Positions 7,392 through 14,384 of a stretch of DNA of 15,448 nucleotides are shown piece by piece. The notes under the pieces were generated by a model. That model saw nothing but the letters and a program-made list of their open reading frames with translations. It had not been told where the DNA came from and made no database searches. How positions within the stretch are numbered: the stretch's first letter is position 1; each line of letters opens with the position of its first letter. The position numbers and the translations under genes are program-made. Source of the DNA: Planctomycetales bacterium (GTDB lineage: Bacteria > 4484-113 > JAFGCY01); contig JAHEFU010000048.1 of NCBI GenBank assembly GCA_024645305.1, positions 1-15,448 on the forward strand. Reading direction: 5' to 3'.

Positions 7392-7467
7392 GCTGTCTCT
7401 GAGACGCGGGCTGTGGCGTGGATTGTTGCAGATGGCAGGAATTTCGGAAATATGCCACCATATCCCC

Positions 7468-9852
7468 ATGACAGGTGCCGGCATACGTGGATCCATCCAG
7501 TCCTTCCGGGATCTGCCGGACAATCCGGTTGTTCTGCTGCTCGAGCGCCAGCAACGCAGCAGCAGTGATCGACTCCGCGGTTGGCTGGCCCGGCCGATGT
7601 TCCTCCTGCTGGCATTCCTGCTGATGCTTGCAGCTGTCGCTTTCATTCTGCGCCAGTTCTGGATGCTGTCCCAGCTTCCGGCAGGCACAGTCCATCCCCT
7701 GTTCGTGTCATCCGCCCGCCATACCGCGGTCGGAGCAGTGCTGTGGTTCTACGGCCTGCTCTACATGCTGCTGGCCTGGTCGTACACTCTCAGCGGCTTT
7801 CAGCATGGTGTGATGCTGCTGAGCCCGCAGGGTTCCCGCGGCAGCGGCATGCGCCTCGACGATCTGCTGCGCAGCGCACCGCTGGACACCACGGATGTCA
7901 TCAACGGCCTGCTGTGGTTCCATCTGATCCGTGTTGCCAGGGCACTGGCAGTCCCAGCAATCGGACTGGCGATCCTGACTGCAATCATTGTCTATGACCA
8001 GCATATTGACAACGCGAATTCCATGTTCGCGCTGGACTGGCTGTATGTCCTGCTGATGCCAGCCCTGTTCCTGGGAGTTTTGCTCTTCCTGTCCACAATT
8101 GCAACACTGGCCGGGGTCACGCTCGGCATGCGCCTGAAGTGGCCACTGCTGGGGCATGTGATCTTCGGGCTGGCCTGCCTCGGCCTGCTCTGGTTGTTCA
8201 GGACTGCGGCGGACTGCACATTCATGGCTTTTCGTTTCTCGCAATATGAGCAGAGCTTTGCCAACCCCTGGCATCTGCTCTGGCCGGTCTTCCTGCTGTT
8301 CTTCATCCTGCTGTTCGTGGTCAACCGGCGCCTGGCCTTCAATGCCATTGAACGCCGGCAACGCGCGGGCGACTTTGCCGTCACTCCACAGGAGAACGCT
8401 GCCACAGCCGGGCATTCCCTGCATCCCCGTTGGTGGATTGCGGAGCGGACTGCCAGGTCCGTGCTGCTTGCTACACCTGTGATCTGTGCGGCAGTCCTGT
8501 TCATCCACACCGCCGGCCTCCGCTACAGCCCTATTGAAACTGGCGATGCCCTGTATGACTGGTACCAGCAGTACGTGCTGGAACTTTCGCAGGAAGGTCT
8601 GAACGCCGGGCCGGTAAGGGGCAATCCCTTCTGGTTCTTCAATTACAGGTGGCCTGGCAATTACTGGTCACAGGTCTACCTGGACCCCGTAAGATTCGCC
8701 GAGGTGAATGACAGATTCTCCGGGGATTCCCGTTGGACCCTGCTCAGGATCGGCCTAGTCAGTTCGGACTATAGCAACCTGTACAAGACCCACGTCCCGG
8801 CTGGCAGTGAATATCTCAGCATGACGCCCGCAATGCTGGTGCAGCAGTTCCTGGAGGAAGCTGCTGACAACGAAGTCCATGATCCGGTGATCGATTTCAT
8901 TGTCCTGAAGGAGGAGTGGGGGAAGGTCTGCCAGGCCGAGCAGATCCATGGGGCCAGTTCCGGCGGGCCTGCCACCGTGCAGGCGGGACAGGTGCGCGAG
9001 CTGGAACCAGAACTGGAAGAACTGGCAGTAAGGTTTGAAGAGTTCGCCAAGGACTGCAATGAGGCCTTTCCGCTGTACTGGCTGGCAATTCAGCTACTCG
9101 ACAGGCAGCCGCAGCGATCTGTGCAACTGATGCAGCAGGGCAACAGCCTGCCCTGCAACAGTTGTTTCTCGGGATTCCTGCCGGGTTTCATCGACGCGAT
9201 ATCGGCTGATCCCCAGGCCAAGGACCACCATATCCTGTTGGGCATGCACGGCAATGTCAACCGCTTTTCATTGAACTATGACAGAACAGCTTACAAATCG
9301 AAATTTGTTCTCCATCCGTATACCCACAACATGGCGGCACAGGGAGAGCTGGCCTCCCTGGATGCAGCAGTGCGAATGCTGAACCGCCTCTACCTGAACA
9401 GCGACAGCGATGGCAAACTGTTCTATTACCATGATTACGCAGTGACGGATGCAATAAAGCAGCTGCGGCAGGGCTCACTGGCCAGCGCGGAGCAGAAGCA
9501 GGAACTTGGATTGTATGAGCTGAAACTGGCAAGATTGATCTCAACCCAGACTCCGCTGCAATTCAGCGGATTCAGCCCGTGGGGGACACCGGGTAAAGGC
9601 AGGGTCCTGTACCTGCCGTTTGCCAACGCTCCCCGCGGCTTGGAGGAAAACCTGCTGCATGCGGAAGAGATGCTGTCCCTGGGACACCTGAGCATGCTGA
9701 ATTGCATGGATCCCAACACAACAAGCAGCTTCAACCAGGCACTCGATGTCCGGTGCTGGCTAAGGCAGAACCGCTCCGGGTGCGAGGAACTGCTGGACTT
9801 TGATTTCGAGACCCTGAGCTGGACGGATGCCGCATCCGGAAACGACAGCTAG
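7468..9852 (+). CDS. Large polytopic membrane protein with soluble C-terminal region, function unknown
   Basis: The 794-residue product has about seven hydrophobic helices in its first half (roughly residues 42-62, 87-107, 158-176, 191-215, 225-245, 269-286 and 332-349). About 440 mostly hydrophilic residues follow, which would lie outside the membrane. Between helices 2 and 3, HGVMLLSPQGSRGSGMRLDDLLRSAPLDTTDVINGLLW resembles in character the loop of ABC-2-type permease subunits, but no ATPase gene is next to it, so that is weak. The C-terminal part has a CNSC pair, a GFSPWGTPGKGRVLYLPF segment and a VRCW/SGCEELLDF end with cysteines that could pair. The start was set at ATG 7468; ATGs at 7390 and 7432 in the same frame would overlap the sigma-gene leader. 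No Shine-Dalgarno sequence is seen. It is divergent from the ECF sigma gene and may be one of its targets. Confidence 0.8.
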   Translation: MTGAGIRGSIQSFRDLPDNPVVLLLERQQRSSSDRLRGWLARPMFLLLAFLLMLAAVAFILRQFWMLSQLPAGTVHPLFVSSARHTAVGAVLWFYGLLYMLLAWSYTLSGFQHGVMLLSPQGSRGSGMRLDDLLRSAPLDTTDVINGLLWFHLIRVARALAVPAIGLAILTAIIVYDQHIDNANSMFALDWLYVLLMPALFLGVLLFLSTIATLAGVTLGMRLKWPLLGHVIFGLACLGLLWLFRTAADCTFMAFRFSQYEQSFANPWHLLWPVFLLFFILLFVVNRRLAFNAIERRQRAGDFAVTPQENAATAGHSLHPRWWIAERTARSVLLATPVICAAVLFIHTAGLRYSPIETGDALYDWYQQYVLELSQEGLNAGPVRGNPFWFFNYRWPGNYWSQVYLDPVRFAEVNDRFSGDSRWTLLRIGLVSSDYSNLYKTHVPAGSEYLSMTPAMLVQQFLEEAADNEVHDPVIDFIVLKEEWGKVCQAEQIHGASSGGPATVQAGQVRELEPELEELAVRFEEFAKDCNEAFPLYWLAIQLLDRQPQRSVQLMQQGNSLPCNSCFSGFLPGFIDAISADPQAKDHHILLGMHGNVNRFSLNYDRTAYKSKFVLHPYTHNMAAQGELASLDAAVRMLNRLYLNSDSDGKLFYYHDYAVTDAIKQLRQGSLASAEQKQELGLYELKLARLISTQTPLQFSGFSPWGTPGKGRVLYLPFANAPRGLEENLLHAEEMLSLGHLSMLNCMDPNTTSSFNQALDVRCWLRQNRSGCEELLDFDFETLSWTDAASGNDS

Positions 9853-10126
9853 GACATTTCTGTTCTGGCGGGGTAGTAATCCCCACTGATTTAGATGTCG
9901 ACCTGTGCGACCCGGGGAAGCTCTGCTTTCCCGCAGCGCCGGACCGGATTCATCTGCCAGCTCACTACTCGTTCGCTGGTCTGCAATGCAGCTCAAAGCG
10001 AAGCTTCTCGCTGATTGCGCGGTGCAGGCGGTGTAACGGCAGGTGATGTATCTTCAGCGCGACCCGGGCGGCTTTGCCGACCGCAGCGCCAGACCCGCGA
10101 GTGCTTGCATGAGCGGGCAATTAACA
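9853..10126. other. Gene-free spacer before guaB3-like gene
   Basis: No supported gene was found. The stretch holds a small GGGG/CCCC hairpin (9870-9884) followed by ACTGATTTAGATGTCGACC. It also holds an imperfect hairpin around 9914-9932 (GGGGAAGC with GCTTTCCC) and an AGCGA/TCGCT inverted repeat around 9997-10012. None is followed by a T-tract, so none is a convincing terminator for the gene ending at 9852. No tRNA-like cloverleaf could be built. The right end leads into the promoter at 10127. Confidence 0.5.
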
Positions 10127-10155
10127 TTGACGCCGCTGCTCCCGCTCGCTATAAT
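10127..10155 (+). promoter_or_regulatory. Strong sigma70-type promoter for the guaB3-like gene
   Basis: TTGACG (-35, 10127-10132) and a perfect TATAAT (-10, 10150-10155) are spaced by exactly 17 nt. The predicted start of transcription, near 10162, leaves a leader of about 40 nt that contains GAGGAG and GAGG before the ATG at 10203. This is the best consensus promoter in the window. Confidence 0.85.
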
Positions 10156-10202
10156 GCGCAGCTTCACTCGCAGCAGGCATATTACGAGGAGACGAGGCAG
10201 CC

Positions 10203-11369
10203 ATGGAATTCATGCTTTCCAAGAACCGCAAGATCAAGCTGGCACTGGGATTCAGCGACATCTCACTCGTGCCCGGAGAAAGCACCGTCGACCCCAATGA
10301 TGTCGATGTCTCCTGGGAATTTGCCGGCCAGAAATTCGAGCTGCCGATCCTCGCCGCCGCCATGGACGGCGTGGTCGATGTGAACATCGCCCGCATGTTC
10401 GGCGAATGGGGCGGCCTCGGCGTGCTCAACCTCGAGGGCATCTACACCCGCTACGACGACTACCAGGCGATCCTCGACCGCATCGTGGCCGCTGACAACG
10501 ACGAGGCCACGAAGATCTTCCAGGAGGTCTACCGCGAGCCCGTCAAGCCGGAGCTGATCGCCAAGCGCATCAAGGAGATCCAGGCCGGCGGCGTCAAGGC
10601 CAGCGGTTCACTGACCCCCGCCGGGATGATCAAGTATGGCAAGATCGCAGAGGACAGCGGGATCGACATCCTTGTGCTGCAAAGCACCGTCACCAGCATG
10701 CGCCACCGCTCAAAGAGCGGCCAGATCCTCGACATCGGCGATCTCGTGAACCGCGTCAAGGTGCCACTGATGGTTGGCAACGTGAGTGGCTATGCGATTA
10801 CCTACTCGCTGATGGAAGCTGGCGCGGATGCGATCTTCGTCGGTGTGGGACCCGGCCAGGCCTGCACCACACGCGGCGTGACCGGTGTGGGTGTGCCGCA
10901 GATCACGGCTACGGCGGACTGCGCGGCGGCCCGTGATGACTACTATGTCCAGACCGGCAAGTATGTTGCGATCATCACCGATGGCGGGATGCGCAAGGGG
11001 GGCGAGATCTGCAAGGCGCTCGCCACTGGTGCAGACGCGATCATGACCGGCAGCATCTTCGCCGGCTGCCCGGAAAGCCCCGCCACCCCCTACCACTGGG
11101 GCATGGCCACGCCCGACCCCAACCTGCCGCGCGGCACCCGCGTCAAGAGCGACGTGCATGTGCCCCTCAAGCAGGTGCTGTTCGGACCCAGCCAGGTCAC
11201 CGACGGCACGCAGAACCTCGTTGGCGCAATCAAGAGTTCGATGGGCCTCTGCGGTGCAGCGAGCATCCGTGAGTTCCACAACACCGACATCGCCTTCAGC
11301 TTCAGCTTCATGACGGAGGGCAAGGCCCTGCAGCTGGGCCAGCAGGTCGGGATGGGCTCGAAGAAGTAG
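10203..11369 (+). CDS. guaB3: GuaB3-type IMP dehydrogenase/GMP reductase family protein
   Basis: This 388-residue TIM-barrel enzyme belongs to the IMPDH/GMPR family, which interconverts IMP with XMP or GMP. The catalytic-loop motif GVGPGQACTTRGVTGVGVPQ (214-233) carries the nucleophilic cysteine C221. IITDGGMRKGGEI (257-269) binds the nucleotide phosphate, and ALATGADAIMTGS (272-284) is the conserved barrel strand after it. There is no room for CBS domains: the chain runs directly from LPILAAAMDGV (47-57) through the barrel, as in GuaB3 proteins rather than housekeeping GuaB. GuaB3 proteins have been annotated as IMPDH-related; at least some relatives act as GMP reductases, so the reaction direction here is unknown. 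GAGG five bases before ATG 10203 serves as ribosome-binding site; ATG 10212 is an alternative. It appears monocistronic, with a strong promoter upstream. Confidence 0.9.
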   Translation: MEFMLSKNRKIKLALGFSDISLVPGESTVDPNDVDVSWEFAGQKFELPILAAAMDGVVDVNIARMFGEWGGLGVLNLEGIYTRYDDYQAILDRIVAADNDEATKIFQEVYREPVKPELIAKRIKEIQAGGVKASGSLTPAGMIKYGKIAEDSGIDILVLQSTVTSMRHRSKSGQILDIGDLVNRVKVPLMVGNVSGYAITYSLMEAGADAIFVGVGPGQACTTRGVTGVGVPQITATADCAAARDDYYVQTGKYVAIITDGGMRKGGEICKALATGADAIMTGSIFAGCPESPATPYHWGMATPDPNLPRGTRVKSDVHVPLKQVLFGPSQVTDGTQNLVGAIKSSMGLCGAASIREFHNTDIAFSFSFMTEGKALQLGQQVGMGSKK

Positions 11370-11517
11370 TCCGGCGGACTGCTTAGCGATGGAATTGGCA
11401 GGGCTTAGGAGGCTGGCGCTGGCGCGCAAAATGCGGTCAGTATCCTTCACAATAAATCCATCTTAAGGACAAGGTTGTACCTGTACCAGCAAAACCCGTT
11501 GTGGTAGTATTCATGAG

Positions 11518-11561
11518 CCGTAAAATTGCTACGGTCTGATCAGTGGCTGGTCACTGATTTT
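11518..11561 (+). other. Two tandem hairpins upstream of paralog A
   Basis: CCGTA (11518-11522) pairs with TACGG (11530-11534), and ATCAGTG (11539-11545) pairs with CACTGAT (11552-11558), the second followed by TTT. They lie in the leader just before the AGAGGA ribosome-binding site and the GTG at 11580. The short U-run makes the second one a weak terminator or attenuator at best. A third ATCAGT copy follows at 11572-11577, next to the start codon. Function is unknown. Confidence 0.4.
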
Positions 11562-11579
11562 GGCAGAGGATATCAGTAA

Positions 11580-12359
11580 GTGCTAGAGCATATCGACCGC
11601 AGGCTTGCGCAGTTCAGCGACCCCATCAGGGAGTACGTGTATACACGTGAAGAAGTTGCGTGCAGCCAGATCCTGGATGATGCCTGGCGCTGGTTGTCAC
11701 AGCAGCAACTCTCCAAGGACGAGCAGCAGGCCATGAAGATCCTCCTGCACTTCCTGGAATTCCAGGTCAGTGACGCCTTCACCCAGGACAAGGACAAGCG
11801 TCGCCAGCAGATCCTCTACGTGCTGCGCAGCCTCAGCGAACCGATTATCGACCCGCTCTCCTCCGTGATGCAGGCCCGCACGCTGCTGACGCTGCGCTGC
11901 TGGGCGCACCGCTCGTATGACGTGCGCCTGTCCCTCAAGCAGTTCGAACAGTGGTTCAACATGATCCCGGAGGATGACATTGACGCCAAGTGCTGGAACT
12001 ACATCTCGTTCTGGGCATTTGACACACGCGCTGATGACTACCTTAAGTCGGCCTACCGCTACTTCCTCACGAGCCCCGTGGACTTCATGGTGGACTTCAG
12101 CCGCCAGCGCCTGAAGGTGATGGTCGGCCTGATTGACGGTCACTGCAAGGTCAAGGATGTGGAGCGCCTGATCGAACTGATCCCGCACTACTACCACATC
12201 CGCTGGTTCATGAAGCACATCGTGCCATTCTGCAAGAGCCTGCAGCTCTGGACACCAGCCCTCGAAGGCGCATTCAACGGCAAGAGCCGCGAATTGATGG
12301 AATCACCACAGGTTCCGCCGCGCAGTGTGCCCCAGGGACGCAAGATCCTCAACTTCTGA
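11580..12359 (+). CDS. Paralog A of a tandem pair of unrecognised ~260-residue proteins
   Basis: This 259-residue protein starts at GTG 11580; AGAGGA lies about ten bases upstream. It has no signal peptide or transmembrane helix and is predicted mostly helical, with many aromatic residues. Positions shared with paralog B, at the same residue numbers, are LSSVMQAR (93-100), RCWAH (106-110), the IPE near 129-131, NYxSFWAF (140-147), YRYFL (159-163) and FMVDFSRQR (169-177). The conserved C-terminal tail is PQVPPR, then a short linker and LNF. The tail and the SFWAF and DFSRQR blocks are probably functional. I do not recognise a family, and there is no obvious catalytic motif. It lies 52 nt upstream of paralog B and 210 nt after the guaB3-like gene, with two hairpins between. 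Confidence 0.88.
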   Translation: MLEHIDRRLAQFSDPIREYVYTREEVACSQILDDAWRWLSQQQLSKDEQQAMKILLHFLEFQVSDAFTQDKDKRRQQILYVLRSLSEPIIDPLSSVMQARTLLTLRCWAHRSYDVRLSLKQFEQWFNMIPEDDIDAKCWNYISFWAFDTRADDYLKSAYRYFLTSPVDFMVDFSRQRLKVMVGLIDGHCKVKDVERLIELIPHYYHIRWFMKHIVPFCKSLQLWTPALEGAFNGKSRELMESPQVPPRSVPQGRKILNF

Positions 12360-12411
12360 TCCGGCATTTCGGCTACAATGCAGGCATGCCGCATCGTAAG
12401 GGAGCCCTGCG

Positions 12412-13194
12412 CTGATCCGCCATCTCGATAACTGGCTGGGAACCTACCGCACCCCGTTCTGGGAAGCGATCTACACAGCCAGCCGTAACCGCTGCCAGCT
12501 ATGTGTTGAGGAAGCTGCGCAGGCCATTGACAAGGCTCCCTTCAGCCCCGATGAAATCCGCGCCCTGGGAATCTATTTGCAGTTCATGCGCTACCAGTTC
12601 CGCAACTTCTTCTCCTTCTCGGAATTGGATGGTTCTGACCTGGCCCGTGGCGAGATTGTCAGCACGAGCGTTGTCGAGGATGGACAGCTCAGCAGTGTGA
12701 TGCAGGCACGTTGCAGCCTGACCCAGCGCTGCTGGGCGCATGCGATGCACGGCATCGGCATCCCGCGCGGCCATGTTGACAGGTTCTATGGGGAGATCCC
12801 TGAAGAGGACCGCGACCACCAGCTGATGAACTACCTGTCATTCTGGGCCTTTGCCAATAGGGACCTGGATTACATGGAACTGAGCTACCGCTACTTCCTG
12901 CTGGAGCCCGTGGAGTTCATGGTGGACTTCAGCCGCCAGCGCGTGAAGGTGATGCAGGCCGTGATCCGCCGGGATCTGGAGTCAGATGACCTGCTGCGCC
13001 TGTTCGAACTGATGCCCCACCGCATGCATGCCGATTGGTTCGAGAAGCTGATCCTGCCAGTGCTGGAGGAGCAGCGGATGGCCAGCGCCGCCAGCCTGGA
13101 GATGTTCCAGGAGCGCAAGAAGGCCCTGCAGACGCAGGCCCCGCAGGTGCCGCCACGCACGCAGGCCCCGGGCAGGATCACGCTGAACTTCTAG
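12412..13194 (+). CDS. Paralog B of the tandem pair, probable CTG start
   Basis: The frame opens after a TAA at 12397-12399, and its first ATG (12577) would remove 55 residues that clearly align with paralog A. The only plausible start before the conserved region is CTG 12412, preceded by AAGGGAG (12398-12404) with a 7-nt gap, an excellent ribosome-binding site. Counted from this CTG the protein is 260 residues, and it aligns with paralog A (259 residues, GTG start) without gaps over about 210 residues. LSSVMQAR, NYxSFWAF and FMVDFSRQR fall at identical residue numbers, and the N-termini pair as xLEHIDRRL with xIRHLDNWL. Like paralog A it is soluble, helical and aromatic-rich, with a C-terminal PQVPPR and LNF tail. 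Function unknown. The last 40-50 residues before the tail (residues 220-243) are more Gln/Lys/Ala-rich than in paralog A. Confidence 0.87.
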   Translation: MIRHLDNWLGTYRTPFWEAIYTASRNRCQLCVEEAAQAIDKAPFSPDEIRALGIYLQFMRYQFRNFFSFSELDGSDLARGEIVSTSVVEDGQLSSVMQARCSLTQRCWAHAMHGIGIPRGHVDRFYGEIPEEDRDHQLMNYLSFWAFANRDLDYMELSYRYFLLEPVEFMVDFSRQRVKVMQAVIRRDLESDDLLRLFELMPHRMHADWFEKLILPVLEEQRMASAASLEMFQERKKALQTQAPQVPPRTQAPGRITLNF

Positions 13195-13405
13195 CTGGCA
13201 GAATGCTGGCAGCATGGAGCAGACCGGGCAGTTTGCAGCTGAGTCACTGATTCCCGGATCTGGATGGATCTCCCGTGCTTTTCTGTTGACAGCTTTATCA
13301 GGGGACGATTCTCACAGCTTTGGTGTTTGTCTGCAATTTCGCCGGGTTGCAAACCCCATTGATGAAGTTAATCTGCTTCTGCTCTCTGCTTCTGCTTCAG
13401 ACAGT

Positions 13406-14263
13406 TCAGCTCAGGCCGCTGAGTCCAGTGACATAGCTGCTGTGGCGGCTCTGCTTCATGGAATTGGCAACCAACAGCGCCTGCAGCATTTCAGTCCAGT
13501 GGGAACCGAGCACACTCAGGTGCTCAGCCTTGCCACCGGGCAGTGGCTTTCCGAATACCTCAAAGTACACGGCCATGTTCATCACGATCTGGGGATTGAC
13601 GATTTCGGATGAGGTGAGGATGCGGTCCAGCCGTGAGAAGGGCAGCTCAATCACGCTCTGCCTGCCCCAGGTATGGCTGGCCTCACGATCCGCCCGTAGG
13701 AGAATCACGCGCTTGTTGGTGATGCACAGTGCGCGGCCGTTCTTGCCCATCAGTTCATGGACGATGCACTCATCGGGTTCCAGCATGAAGCTGACCTTGC
13801 GTCCCAGCTCATCAGGCAGGTCACTGGCGGACTGGCCCCAGCTCACTTCAACGAGATCGCGGTCAGACAGCAGGTAAAGCTGGTGCTGGAGCTCCAGGAT
13901 GAGCTGGAGCATTGTGTCTATGGCGTCATTCTCGCCGAACCATTCGCCGCTGGGCCTTCCAATGAAATCCAGGATCCGCAACTTGAATCCACTCGGACGC
14001 GTGCCGTTTATGTAGTGCGGACAGAGATCATCTATCTCGAGTCCATGGATTTCCTTGATGGATATCTGCTGCACGCGAATGGAGCGCTTGATGAAATTCG
14101 TGCGCATGCTGAGGTGTATAAGCCTCTGATCGGTCAGCGCGAGAGCCTCGCCCCTGGTGATCATTACATCCTTGAGCAGGATCTCCTCTTCCACAAGCAG
14201 ATCCCTGATCGCCTTCCCGAATACTCCCGATGACTGACAAGTCCTGTTGTTCCAGGGAGCCAT
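13406..14263 (-). CDS. Protein with two tandem PH-like (bacterial PH/YokE-type) repeats
   Basis: This 285-residue soluble protein contains two related units. Unit 1 (about 24-128) has EEEILLKDVM, GEALALTDQRLIHLSM, LRILDFIGRPSG and a closing helix TMLQLILELQ. Unit 2 (about 162-268) has PDECIVHELM, GRALCITNKRVILLRAD, VIELPFSRLDRI, AVYFEVFGKPLPG and EMLQALLVAN. The strand pattern with TNKRVILL followed by a short acidic or basic turn and an IELPFSRLDRI strand is typical of the small bacterial PH-like domains found in stress and envelope proteins. Such domains mediate protein or lipid contacts; no enzyme motif is present. The ATG at 14263 lacks a Shine-Dalgarno sequence and has a promoter-like pair upstream. 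The gene converges on paralog B with a 211-nt spacer, in which no terminator was seen. Confidence 0.82.
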   Translation of the reverse strand: MAPWNNRTCQSSGVFGKAIRDLLVEEEILLKDVMITRGEALALTDQRLIHLSMRTNFIKRSIRVQQISIKEIHGLEIDDLCPHYINGTRPSGFKLRILDFIGRPSGEWFGENDAIDTMLQLILELQHQLYLLSDRDLVEVSWGQSASDLPDELGRKVSFMLEPDECIVHELMGKNGRALCITNKRVILLRADREASHTWGRQSVIELPFSRLDRILTSSEIVNPQIVMNMAVYFEVFGKPLPGGKAEHLSVLGSHWTEMLQALLVANSMKQSRHSSYVTGLSGLS

Positions 14264-14270
14264 CTACAAT

Positions 14271-14299
14271 AGTTTACACAATTTACGTATCCAATACAA
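14271..14299 (-). promoter_or_regulatory. Candidate promoter for the PH-like repeat gene
   Basis: On the minus strand TTGTAT (14294-14299) and TAAACT (14271-14276) are 17 nt apart, inside an AT-rich stretch. Seven bases separate the -10 from the ATG at 14263, so the transcript would be leaderless or nearly so. The matches are partial (3 of 6 and 4 of 6), so this is tentative. Confidence 0.35.
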
Positions 14300-14384
14300 A
14301 TAATATTAAACAAATTCGCGTAAAACATCCATTAGGGCATGCAGTGTCGGTGAAGTTTCAATTAAATATATGCAAATAATCCAA

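Noticed and set aside
7392..7688. N-terminal extension of the sigma factor to 7688
   Set aside because: The extra residues are Ser/Arg/Gln-rich and lie opposite the divergent membrane-protein gene; ECF region 2 begins directly after the methionine at 7391.
7708..8508. 266-residue minus-strand frame within the polytopic membrane protein gene
   Set aside because: Gln/Pro/His-biased shadow; the plus strand encodes clear transmembrane helices in this span.
9853..10126. tRNA or riboswitch in the 350-nt spacer
   Set aside because: No acceptor stem with a T-loop GTTCRA motif could be found, and the mapped-style promoter at 10127 leaves only about 40 nt of leader, too short for a purine riboswitch.
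10710..11450. 246-residue minus-strand frame opposite guaB3
   Set aside because: Shadow of a gene with unmistakable IMPDH-family motifs on the plus strand.
12577..13194. ATG 12577 as the start of paralog B
   Set aside because: It would drop 55 residues that align residue for residue with paralog A, and no ribosome-binding site stands before it, while AAGGGAG precedes CTG 12412.
13195..13215. ATGCT/AGCAT hairpin and repeated CTGGCAG after paralog B as a terminator
   Set aside because: The stem is only 5 bp with a 3-nt loop and no T-tract follows.
13214..13612. 132-residue plus-strand frame after paralog B
   Set aside because: No ribosome-binding site and no recognisable domain; half lies opposite the PH-repeat gene. 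The pyrimidine-rich TCTGCTTCTGC repeats near 13376-13400 are a simple-sequence effect just past that gene's stop.
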